This document shows, piece after piece, positions 43,262 to 51,200 of a stretch of DNA of 64,000 nucleotides. Numbering within the stretch: the stretch's first letter is position 1; each line of letters starts with the position of its first letter. Source of the stretch: Streptomyces cellostaticus (GTDB taxonomy: Bacteria > Actinomycetota > Actinomycetes > Streptomycetales > Streptomycetaceae); assembly GCF_001513965.1 (NCBI RefSeq), contig NZ_KQ948048.1:1-64000 (forward strand), written 5' to 3'. Position numbers and translations under genes: made by a program. The notes under the pieces were generated by a model that was not told the origin of the DNA, did no database searches, and saw only the letters and a list, made by a program, of their open reading frames with translations.

Positions 43262-46200
43262 TCACAACGGCATGGGGTCGATGTCGCAGTTCAGGCGTGT
43301 GCCGTTCACGAAGGCCACGGTCGCCGGGTGGGGTGTGGCCTCCTCCTGACCGCCGCTCTGGGTGTCCAGTACGCGGCGCATGCGCTCCTCGGTGTCGAGC
43401 CGCAGCACCGCGGCCTCGCTCTCGAGCCCCACGGACGTCAGATCCAACGACAGGTTCGCGGCGCAGGCCAGGGTGGTCGGGTGGTCGGGGCCGAAGGTCT
43501 CCTGGCACCGGGTCAGCGTGTCGCGCCCCTTGGCCTTCGCCGCCTCGTGCTCCCCGAGCGCCGCCAGGTCACTGGCCAGGTTCACGGCGGCCACCAGGGT
43601 GAAGGGGTGGTCGGCTCCGAGGGCGTCGGACAGCGCGACGAGTGCCGCGTCGTCCAGACGGCGGGCCTCCTCCGGCTTGCCGAGCAGCCGCTCGGACACC
43701 GCAAGACCGACGTCGGCGGACAGCGCGTACGGGTGCTGTGGGTGGAAGACCTTGCGATATCCGGCGCAGGCCTGGGCCCCGCGCGCCCGTGCCGCCTCGA
43801 GGTCGCCGTTCTGGCGCAGGGCGGTGGCGAGGGGAAGGGCTGTGGCCAGGGACTGGGGGTGGGTGTCTCCGTAGCGCCGGGTGAAGGCTTCGTGGGCCTT
43901 GATGGCCAGTTCCAGCGCGCGGGGGTGCAGGCCGGCCTTTCGGCATGCGATGCCCAGTTCACGCTCGGTGCCGATGGTGGCCGGATTGTCGTTCCCGAAG
44001 ACGTCCCGGGAAGCCTCCAACGCGGCTTCCTGGAGCGGGAGCGCACCGACGTAGTCCCCGGACTCGCGTACGTCGATGGCGATCGAGTTCTCCGTGATGA
44101 GACTGCGCTGGTCATCGCGTCCGAACACGCGCAGCTTCAGATGCCAGGTCTTCCTGTCGAGTTCCAGGGCTTCCCGGATGGCTCCGGTGAGGCGGAGACT
44201 GACGCCCAGGTTGTGGGCCATGTTCAAGCTGGCCGGGTCGTCGTCGCCGAAGGCCCGGTGCGCCCGCTCGTAGACGATCCTGTCCAGTTCGGCACCGTCG
44301 AGGAAGCGGCCTTGGAAGCGGCGTACGGCAGCTTCCATCTGGACTGCGTTCAGCGCCTCCTCGTTGTCCGGCGTGGAGACGCGCTCGTGGACACCCCTGA
44401 TGCGCTCCGCCAGGGTGGAGGCGTCGTTGTACCGGCCGACCATCAGGTAGACGAAAACCAGCCACCGGCCCATGACGAGCGTCTGTGCATCCTCCTCGCC
44501 GAAGATGTCCACCCAGGCGTTCCAGGCCGTGTCCGAGAAGTCCAGGCAGACTTCGTGATCTCCCCAGTAGTACAGGTACTTGGCGATGTTCATCACCAGC
44601 TGGCGCACCCAGGGCTGGTCGGAGGTGATGGCGCCAGAGGCGATGACGTGCGTGTACAGCTCCGCGTAGCGAGGCCAGCTCTCCGGGTCGGTGGGTGTCC
44701 TCGGATCGGCGGACGCCATCAGGGCGTGGGCGCCTTCGCGCATGCGGTTCTGCTCCTCTGGGCTCATTCGGTTGATCAGGACATGCTGGACCAACCGGTG
44801 CATCTCGATGGAGTTCGTGCGGTGATCGATACGGGCGAGGGAGTAGCGATTGATCTCCCGTATCGCGCGCGCGAGCTTCATCGGATCGTTCAGAGCCGCA
44901 TCCAGCTCGGAAAACGTGGTGTTGTATCCCGGGCCGGAGAGGATTTGCCTGGAGATCGGGTCGGGGGCGAAGTACGAGCACAGCTGCAGAAGCCGCAGCG
45001 CGCCGGGGCTGCGCGTCTCCAGGTGGTCGAGGGAGACGTTCCATGCCGCGGCCACCGGCAGTTGGTAGTCCGGCGGCGGAGCCGTCTCGAGGAGTTCGTT
45101 CTGCTTGCTCTCGAAGAGCCGTAGGTACTCGGATGCGGGCATACCGGTCTCCGCCCGCCAAGCGGCTGCCTGCACCAGGGCCAGCGGCAGGTCGCCCAGC
45201 GCCTCGGCCAGCGCCTCGGCCTCCTCGTCCGCGAGCTCGGGTCCTGAGCCGCGCAGCAGTTGCTTGCTCTCCTCGCGGGTGAACACGTCCACTTCGAGGG
45301 AGCCGCCCACGAGCCCCCAGCGGCGGTTCCGGGACGTGACCAGAATCGTGCCCGTGCCGCCGGTCGGAAAGTACGGGCGCACCTGTTCGGGGCTGTCCGC
45401 GTTGTCGAAGATCAGCAGCCACCTGGAGTACGGGCGTCCCTCGCGCAGGGCCTCCCGGACCGCCGGGCCGGCGATGTTCGCCTCGGACGTGGTCACCAGC
45501 CCCAGCCGCTTGGCCAGCTCCACCAGCGACTGGCCGACCTGGCCGGGTCGCTCCGAGGGGATCCACCACACGATGTCGTACTCCGACTGGTGCCGGTAGG
45601 CGTACTCGATCGCCAGCTGCGTCTTGCCGACGCCGCCCATGCCGTGGATCGCCTCGGGCAGAACCGTCGTCGTGCCCTCCCGCAGCCGTTGTCCGAGCAG
45701 GTCGAGGAGCTCACTGCGGCCCGTGAAGTTCTGGTTGCGCGGCGGCAGGTTCCCCCAGACGCGTGGCTGTACGGCGCGCTCTCCCTCCACAGTGCGCTGG
45801 GGCGTGGTGGACATCGGCGGGGCTCCTTCGGTGGATCCTGAAGCGGTGGACGGGGCTATGGCGGCTCCGGCAGGCGGGACCTTGGCAAGCGAGACTGCAT
45901 ACCGCTGATCGTGCCATTTCAGCGCATGTCGCAACAATCGGGCGCGCTGAAGGTGTGACCCGGACAATGCATCCAGCGCCGTCAGCTCGATACGGAGAAA
46001 CGGGGCGCTCTTCTGGGTCACCCGCGGCTGTGACGCCTTGCTCAACGGTTCTGCGGGGGGCGGCAGGAGCGACGCGGTCGACGGATCCGAGGCCAGCACC
46101 TCGCGGACGTCGCGCAACGTGCGGAGGGTGGCGCTGCGGCGGCCCAGCGCGAGCAGTTGCTCGCGGGCCTCGGGGAGGAAGTCGTAGACGACCGCCCCCG

Positions 46201-47167
46201 GGGCATCGAGGTGAACACCGGTCGGCTGGACCAGGCCGCTCATGAAGAACTCGGAAGCGTGCACCGGCCCGGCGCCGGGAGTCGACCGGATCAGCCGGCG
46301 GACGATCGGCAGACTGAGCGGTGCCGCGGCCAGGCGAGTGCCCAGCCGGAAGGCCGTGGGGGAGGCCGCTGCGCGGAAATCGAAAACACGGTCGGCGGCG
46401 GACAGTGGCCCATCGGAATCGTCGAACTCGGTCGCCCACGGGAAGCTCCGGGCCGCGTCCGGCCGTCCCTTCCACGCGTTGGCCAGCGTCGCGGGCAGAT
46501 CCAGCTCGTGCGGCTCGGTCCCGTCCAGCATGCCGGACAGGGCACGCGCGCCGTGATGCGTGAGAGAGAGGACGGGTACCGCGACCGGGGGGACTTCGTC
46601 GTCCGCGTCTGTGACTGGTTGTGCCGGGTCGACCTGCGCGCCCCCCGGCGCGGCAGGGACCTCTCGCTCATGCCAGTCCCAGTCGGCGTTGGCGGCCCAG
46701 GGGCTGAGTGCCCCGACCCGCACGTGCAGCACGCCGAGGCCGGTGCGGAACCAAAGGTGGGGCGGCAGCGGGTTGATCACGGCGACCGGCTGGGACTGCC
46801 CCCAGCGCCTCAAGAGGGGCTGCACCGCACCCAGATGCCAGCCGACCGCCAGGCCGTCCGTGACCACGAGGATCACGCGGCGCGTTCCGTCCGGCGGCAT
46901 GTCCAGACCGGGCTCGGTGCGGACGGAGGCCGGGAGCATCTCGTCCGTGCCGAGCAGAGCCACGTCGTGCACCGCGGCGAAACTCCCGGCGAGGGCTCGG
47001 GAGAGGCCGTCGATCGCCTCGTCCCACACGCGCATGGTCACGTGGGAGTCGACGACGAGGAAGGCTTCCCTGGGTAATGCCTCGCCCCCGAAACGCCAGT
47101 CGCTCCACAGGTGCGTCAGGTCAGCTCCGGACCCTGACCGGTCACGCCGAGCGTTGTCACTGGCCAT
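43262..47167 (-). CDS. SAV_2336 / NB-ARC / TPR STAND protein (FxsT-like)
   Basis: The 1301-residue soluble protein begins with a SAV_2336-type region (about 15-420), including a vWA-like start (AFLVVDSHVTMRVWDEAIDGL) with a degenerate metal site. NB-ARC follows with Walker A GMGGVGKT (509-516), Walker B LLIFDNAD and the MHRLVQHVL winged-helix motif. At least eight tetratricopeptide repeats with the FGxDHPxTL pattern end the chain. This layout matches the tetratricopeptide protein of FxSxx-COOH systems, which fits the precursor and HExxH genes beside it. It is the last gene of the Trypco2-VMAP set and convergent with the HExxH gene. ATG 47167 is preferred over the ATG 60 bases earlier; neither has a strong ribosome site. 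Confidence 0.85.
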   Translation of the reverse strand: MASDNARRDRSGSGADLTHLWSDWRFGGEALPREAFLVVDSHVTMRVWDEAIDGLSRALAGSFAAVHDVALLGTDEMLPASVRTEPGLDMPPDGTRRVILVVTDGLAVGWHLGAVQPLLRRWGQSQPVAVINPLPPHLWFRTGLGVLHVRVGALSPWAANADWDWHEREVPAAPGGAQVDPAQPVTDADDEVPPVAVPVLSLTHHGARALSGMLDGTEPHELDLPATLANAWKGRPDAARSFPWATEFDDSDGPLSAADRVFDFRAAASPTAFRLGTRLAAAPLSLPIVRRLIRSTPGAGPVHASEFFMSGLVQPTGVHLDAPGAVVYDFLPEAREQLLALGRRSATLRTLRDVREVLASDPSTASLLPPPAEPLSKASQPRVTQKSAPFLRIELTALDALSGSHLQRARLLRHALKWHDQRYAVSLAKVPPAGAAIAPSTASGSTEGAPPMSTTPQRTVEGERAVQPRVWGNLPPRNQNFTGRSELLDLLGQRLREGTTTVLPEAIHGMGGVGKTQLAIEYAYRHQSEYDIVWWIPSERPGQVGQSLVELAKRLGLVTTSEANIAGPAVREALREGRPYSRWLLIFDNADSPEQVRPYFPTGGTGTILVTSRNRRWGLVGGSLEVDVFTREESKQLLRGSGPELADEEAEALAEALGDLPLALVQAAAWRAETGMPASEYLRLFESKQNELLETAPPPDYQLPVAAAWNVSLDHLETRSPGALRLLQLCSYFAPDPISRQILSGPGYNTTFSELDAALNDPMKLARAIREINRYSLARIDHRTNSIEMHRLVQHVLINRMSPEEQNRMREGAHALMASADPRTPTDPESWPRYAELYTHVIASGAITSDQPWVRQLVMNIAKYLYYWGDHEVCLDFSDTAWNAWVDIFGEEDAQTLVMGRWLVFVYLMVGRYNDASTLAERIRGVHERVSTPDNEEALNAVQMEAAVRRFQGRFLDGAELDRIVYERAHRAFGDDDPASLNMAHNLGVSLRLTGAIREALELDRKTWHLKLRVFGRDDQRSLITENSIAIDVRESGDYVGALPLQEAALEASRDVFGNDNPATIGTERELGIACRKAGLHPRALELAIKAHEAFTRRYGDTHPQSLATALPLATALRQNGDLEAARARGAQACAGYRKVFHPQHPYALSADVGLAVSERLLGKPEEARRLDDAALVALSDALGADHPFTLVAAVNLASDLAALGEHEAAKAKGRDTLTRCQETFGPDHPTTLACAANLSLDLTSVGLESEAAVLRLDTEERMRRVLDTQSGGQEEATPHPATVAFVNGTRLNCDIDPMPL

Positions 47168-47360
47168 GGTCACTCTCAAGGCATCGCTTTGGTCGCGGAA
47201 ACAGGGACGGAAAGCCTCCGGTTCCACTTCTGGTTCCTGTTGCGACCACCCCGTAGGAGGGCCAGCCTACCCACAGTCCGGGCGGGTGGCCGTGCTCTCC
47301 GGTCGACGCACTTGACATCACAGAGGCCCTCCCTTCTGTCCCCCGTCTGCGGTCAACGTC

Positions 47361-48848
47361 TCACCTGGCGCTATGCGGATCGCTGCCCGAGCCCGAGGGG
47401 CCGGGCAGGCGTTCCGGATCGTCAAGAAGCAGGGCCAGATGGCGGCCCACATGTCTGTGCCAGTCGTCAGGTCCCAGCGCCAGCGCGTCATTGCGCCATC
47501 GGCGGATGCGTTCCAGAACCCCGGCCAGGCCGCGTTCCTGGACTATGTCCGCGGCCGCCTCGCGGAAGGCAGCACCGAAGTCCCCCCGGTCCCAGAGGAT
47601 GGCCGGGATGCCGGCACGCAGGGCCGCGACGAATTCCTGGCGGGCGGCGGGCGAGTCGGTGCCCGGTGGTTCGCTCAGCACAAGGCAGACGATCTGCTGG
47701 TCGTCCTTGAGCTCCCTCTCGAGCTGGAACGCGGACTGGTTCGGCGGGCTCCAGTGCGAGCGGCTCTCCGCGGGCCTGTCCTTCAGCTGCCGCCAGCGGT
47801 TGTTCCACGGCCGGTGCCAGGCCACCCTGCGCAACCGTTCGAAGCTTCGGACAACGACGGTGTAGTCCATGACCAGAGGGGTGGGTACCTCCGCGTCGCT
47901 CTCCTTGTGCCACCACTCCACGGACTCTCCCAGAAGTGCCCAAGGAAGGATGAACTCGATCACGACGGGCTGACGCAGATCCCACCAGCGTTCCTCGGCC
48001 TGTTCGATGAGGCGGTCCACAGCCGCCGGAAGTTCGTCCCGGTGCAGCTTGAGTGTCTCGCCGGGGATGGGGTGCCAGCCGTCGGAGTCGGACTGCCGCC
48101 AGTGGGCCACCCAGAAGCTGTCGGGGTCCACACCGTCCGGTTCGAACTGGATCAGAAGGTACGCCGGATGTAACGAGGCTTCGCCGGGAGAGACGAACTC
48201 ACCCTGCTGCCAGATGGCCATCTCCTCGGCCAGTCCCCGGAGTTGGGCCTGCTTACGGTTCCAGCGGCGTAGGTGCTCCGCCTCCTCGGTGCGGCCCTCT
48301 TTCACCAGATACTCGGAGACGAGGGAGAGGAAAGCCATGGACGGGGGCAGTTCCTCCGCCGCCGTGTTGTCCCCGGCCAGGTGCAGGAAGACCTCCCAGC
48401 CCGTGTCGCACCACTCCTCCAGCTCCTGGGTGCGTGAGTGGCTGGCCCGGCGGGCGAGGGCGGTGAGGAGTGCGGTGGAACGGATCTCCCGGAGGACGGG
48501 CCGAAGAGGATGCAGATCCGTGTCCTTGAAGAAGGCGGCGGCCTCCCACTCGTCCACCAGACGCCACAGCGCGAGCACGCTCACCGACGCCTGTTCCGCG
48601 TAGCCCAGGCAGCGGGCCAGGGTCTGGAGTCCCTCGTCGGTCTCCGCGCACGCCTTGACCACCCGCCGCGACCACAGGCCGAGCGGTTGGTCCTGGGGTG
48701 GGTCCACGGACAGCCGCAGTTCTGCGGACAGGTCCTGCACCAGCATGTCCGCGCCGGTCTGCCGCCGCACTGTCTCCGTCGCCGCGAGCACACCGGCCAT
48801 CTCGGCCATGAGCTCGTTGCGAACGCGTGCGGCGCTGCGCCCCTCCAC
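47361..48848 (-). CDS. VMAP-C domain protein of a vWA-MoxR-type conflict system
   Basis: The 495-residue protein has an N-terminal helical region of about 110 residues, possibly an effector-associated domain. The second half contains the VMAP-C pattern: IEFILPWALLGESVEWWH, VVVRSFERLRR, NNRWRQL, and later a PAILWDRGD segment near AAFREAAADI. VMAP proteins link death-like adaptor domains to proteases or NTPases in multi-part bacterial conflict systems. GTG 48848 has GGAGGGGG at 7 bases; ATG 48872 is the alternative. Its gene neighbours are Trypco2 upstream and the NB-ARC/TPR gene downstream. Confidence 0.78.
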   Translation of the reverse strand: MEGRSAARVRNELMAEMAGVLAATETVRRQTGADMLVQDLSAELRLSVDPPQDQPLGLWSRRVVKACAETDEGLQTLARCLGYAEQASVSVLALWRLVDEWEAAAFFKDTDLHPLRPVLREIRSTALLTALARRASHSRTQELEEWCDTGWEVFLHLAGDNTAAEELPPSMAFLSLVSEYLVKEGRTEEAEHLRRWNRKQAQLRGLAEEMAIWQQGEFVSPGEASLHPAYLLIQFEPDGVDPDSFWVAHWRQSDSDGWHPIPGETLKLHRDELPAAVDRLIEQAEERWWDLRQPVVIEFILPWALLGESVEWWHKESDAEVPTPLVMDYTVVVRSFERLRRVAWHRPWNNRWRQLKDRPAESRSHWSPPNQSAFQLERELKDDQQIVCLVLSEPPGTDSPAARQEFVAALRAGIPAILWDRGDFGAAFREAAADIVQERGLAGVLERIRRWRNDALALGPDDWHRHVGRHLALLLDDPERLPGPSGSGSDPHSAR

Positions 48849-48951
48849 CTCGTGACCCCCTCCGGCCGTCATCGAGTTCGTCCGCAGTCCGGTCCGGACA
48901 GCGTACGACTAGCCTTCCCGCTGCGTCATCGGCGCGAACAAGGCGTAATCC

Positions 48952-49260
48952 TCAACGTTCCCCGTCCGCCTCGTCGTCCGCGACCAGAACGCGGTGGTGC
49001 GTGCCGTCGGGTGCCACCAGGGTGGGCTGGAACGTGAGCGTGATGCGATGGGTCCGGGAGTTGGTGACGGACGCCTCGCCGTTGGCCTCGATGACCCAGA
49101 AATTCACCTTGCCACCGGCACCGCCGGTGCGGTCGACCGCAACGGCCGCCTCGACCTCGACCGACCCCAGCTCGAAGCGGACCGGCCCGGGTCCCGTCTC
49201 GGCCATCGCATGGTTGAGCTGTTCCCTCAACTCACGCACCATCGCGGCTAGTTCGATCAA
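48952..49260 (-). CDS. Trypsin-co-occurring domain (Trypco2-like) protein
   Basis: The 102-residue protein fits the Trypco2 pattern: an opening helix IELAAMVRELREQLNHAM, then strands VRFELGSVEVEAAVAVDR, KVNFWVIEANGEAS and HRITLTFQPTL. Such domains occur beside trypsin-like proteases in actinomycete conflict loci and are proposed adaptors or protease targets. TTG 49260 is chosen: GGGGGAGGA precedes it and family members start here. The same frame stays open about 360 bases further upstream, where GDGFLLVVDGAWQSFATRF reads like a relic of another gene. Confidence 0.72.
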   Translation of the reverse strand: MIELAAMVRELREQLNHAMAETGPGPVRFELGSVEVEAAVAVDRTGGAGGKVNFWVIEANGEASVTNSRTHRITLTFQPTLVAPDGTHHRVLVADDEADGER

Positions 49261-49355
49261 CAGTCCTCCCCCGGCTGCATCACAGGGTTGTGATGGTACC
49301 GAGGAATGGGGGTGCGGCGGGCCAGTCTTGACCTGCCCTGTGGCCAGGATCGCCG

Positions 49356-49395
49356 GTTGGCACCGGACAGGGCTTGCGACCTGCGCCGACGCCAA
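49356..49395 (+). repeat. 40-base repeat, copy A
   Basis: It begins GTTGGCACC and ends GCCAA; its TTGGC and GCCAA ends can pair. It matches copy B at 31 of 40 positions. No family known to me. Confidence 0.65.
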
Positions 49396-49583
49396 CGGCC
49401 GCCTCAGCGAGGTCCGTCTCTTCTCCGGCGCACTGCCGCCGGCGGGCGCCGCGGAGTCCTCCAGCAGCTCCGCCCCCGTGAACCGTGTGGCGAACGACTG
49501 CCACGCCCCGTCAACGACGAGGAGGAATCCGTCGCCCTCCCGAAGGAGCCGACGGCGCCTGGGGCTTCTGGGGTGGATTGCTA

Positions 49584-49623
49584 GTTGGCACCAGGCAACG
49601 TTCGTGACCTGCGCTGATGCCAA
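49584..49623 (+). repeat. 40-base repeat, copy B
   Basis: It begins GTTGGCACC and ends GCTGATGCCAA; the TTGGCA and TGCCAA ends can pair. Its tail GACCTGCGCTG (49606-49616) is perfectly complementary to 49677-49687 in copy C. Confidence 0.65.
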
Positions 49624-49662
49624 GTAGCTTCAGCAGCCGGAGGCGCGGTATCAGAGAGAGGG

Positions 49663-49687
49663 TTGGCACTTTGGTACAGCGCAGGTC
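49663..49687 (-). repeat. Inverted partial copy C of the 40-base repeat
   Basis: TTGGCA (49663-49668) and CAGCGCAGGTC (49677-49687) mirror the end of copy B, so B and C together could fold into a large hairpin around a 39-base loop. Confidence 0.6.
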
Positions 49688-49882
49688 GCAGGGCGCGTCG
49701 CCGCAGCTGGTCATCCACTGTATCCACCAGCCGCAGTCACGGTGGTGTCCCCTGATGCTCTCGACGCGCTGGGTCCCACGGCGGACGGCCCGTCATCCAC
49801 GTGCGCGTACCCTCACCGGATCCGGGCGGCGTCGTGCCGCCCGTTGTCCGCGTCGTTGCCATGGGCGGGGCAGGCCGGTGGT

Positions 49883-50146
49883 TCACGGCTTCTGCCCGGT
49901 CGGCCGGTCGGCGTAGTCCTCGATCAGGTTGCTGATGAGCGCAAGCAGGGCGTCGGCTCGGTGCCGGTCTTCGTGCTGGTTGTGCAGGGCCTCGTCGAGC
50001 GCCCGGAGACGGGCCAGGGTGGCCGGATTCCGGTTCCTCACCTCGTAGAGCAGCGGGGTCGTGATCAGGTCCAGGCATTCGGTGAGCAGCCGACGGGTGG
50101 CGGGAGAGGGCGGGTTGGGATCGGGGGCGGCGGACTTCGTGGTCAA
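49883..50146 (-). pseudogene. Truncated duplicate of the downstream-repeated hypothetical gene
   Basis: The 87 residues (APDPNPPSPATRRLLTECLDL ... HEDRHRADALLALISNLIEDY) closely match the last 85 residues of the 251-residue protein encoded at 50203-50958, 57 bases upstream in reading direction. Only the C-terminal third was duplicated. The frame opens with TTG that corresponds to an internal Leu codon of the parent and has no ribosome site, so it is probably a fragment, though it has stayed open. Confidence 0.6.
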
Positions 50147-50202
50147 GCACGAGTCTCATCGCTCGTCACCGTACGAACCGTCCACCGTCGGCCGGTTCAC
50201 CA

Positions 50203-50958
50203 TCACGTTGCGTAGTCCTCCACGTAAGTGGCGATCAGGTTGAGCAGGGCGTCAGCCCGGTGCCGGTCCTCGTGCTGGGCGCGCAGGGCCTCGTCGGCGG
50301 CCCGCAGGCGGGTCAGGGCGGCCGGTTCGCCGTCCACCACGTCGTCGACCAGCGGCGAGGTGACCAGGTCCAGGCATTCGGTGAGCAGGCGGCAGGTGGC
50401 GGGCGAGGGCGGGTCGGGGTCAGGGGCAGCGAACCCAGGGGTCAAGTACCGGGCCGGGTCGGTCAGGCTCCAGCCGACGACTGCGCCCTGCTGGACGAGG
50501 AGCGCCACGTCGGGGGCGATTCCGATGCGGGCCTCCAGCGGCTCGTCGAGGACGTCGAGGTCGCGCAGACAGGTCAGCATGGCATCACCGGGGGCGCGGC
50601 ACAGCACCGTGCACATCTCATGCCGGAAGTTGCTGACCTCGTCCGCGCGGAGCCCGCCCGGGCGTACTGCGGGCCTGACGGGAAGGCGGGCCGAGTCCTC
50701 GGCGGAGGCCGACTCTTCCGGCATCTGAAATTCAGCCCCGACCAGCTGTCGGCCGCTCGGGTCGAAGCGGAAGACGTCAGGGTCGTCCCACAGCCAGTCC
50801 TGGCTGCCGAACGTTTCCGTGAGGAACTTCTCTCGTTCCACCCTGTCCACATAGGGGGAAACGATCACGAAAGTACCCAGGAGCCGGGGAACGAGGTCGA
50901 GCGGTTCGTCCGTCACAGTCGCGCACCAGCAGCCGTCGAACTTCAGTTTCGTCGTCAT
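50203..50958 (-). CDS. Hypothetical protein with a duplicated C-terminal segment
   Basis: The 251-residue cytoplasmic protein is acidic, with an aromatic-rich N-terminal half (FGSQDWLWDDPDVFRFDP) and a helical C-terminus that was copied next to it. No catalytic motif, span or signal peptide is seen. GAGG lies 6 bases before ATG 50958. It stands at the right edge of the accessory region, next to the intron remnant. Function unknown; a small adaptor or immunity-type role would be speculation. Confidence 0.6.
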   Translation of the reverse strand: MTTKLKFDGCWCATVTDEPLDLVPRLLGTFVIVSPYVDRVEREKFLTETFGSQDWLWDDPDVFRFDPSGRQLVGAEFQMPEESASAEDSARLPVRPAVRPGGLRADEVSNFRHEMCTVLCRAPGDAMLTCLRDLDVLDEPLEARIGIAPDVALLVQQGAVVGWSLTDPARYLTPGFAAPDPDPPSPATCRLLTECLDLVTSPLVDDVVDGEPAALTRLRAADEALRAQHEDRHRADALLNLIATYVEDYAT

Positions 50959-51106
50959 CGCTGCCTCATCTGATCCGTACTGCCGGAGGCTGGAAGCCGC
51001 CGCCCTTGGCGGGAATCGTGAATGTCCCGGCCGTGCCCGCACCATGCAGGCGACGGTAAACGGACCACACAACCTTGCTGTCCTGCGAAGCCCACGCGGC
51101 TTGCTT

Positions 51107-51182
51107 GAGCCGGATGCGGGGACAGCCTGCACGTCCGGTTCTGAGGGGGCCGGAGATCAGCAATGGTCTCCGGCTGCCCGAC
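51107..51182 (+). mobile_element. Group II intron 3' remnant (domains V and VI)
   Basis: Bases 51107-51141 (starting GAGCCGGATGCGGGG and ending CGTCCGGTTC) have the size and layout of group II intron domain V: the AGC triad, a lower helix closed by GAGCCGGA/TCCGGTTC, a CG bulge at 132-133 of this stretch and a short top hairpin. Domain VI follows as CCGGAGA (51150-51156) paired with TCTCCGG (51167-51173), and CCCGAC near 51177-51182 is a usual intron 3' end. No reverse-transcriptase frame lies upstream, so only the 3' tail remains. It ends about 18 bases from the stop of the potD paralogue. Confidence 0.65.
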
Positions 51183-51200
51183 CACAGGAACAAGCCCCCC

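Larger units (their letters stand above)
49261..49882. other. Gene-poor stretch with repeated stem-loop elements
   Basis: No gene is supported. The stretch holds two 40-base direct copies (49356-49395 and 49584-49623, 31 identical positions) and one inverted partial copy (49663-49687). The minus-strand frame between the copies may be a decayed coding remnant. Confidence 0.6.

Noticed and set aside
49356..49623. Integron attC-like sites for the 40-base repeats
   Set aside because: The ends lack the RYYYAAC/GTTRRRY core pattern, and no integrase gene is present.
49737..50159. A 140-codon minus-strand frame over the truncated duplicate
   Set aside because: The other frame shows clear protein similarity to the neighbouring gene; this one is its shadow.
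30000..51200. An integrative element with integrase and att sites
   Set aside because: No integrase, tRNA gene or direct att repeat was seen at the edges; only the intron remnant marks the right side.
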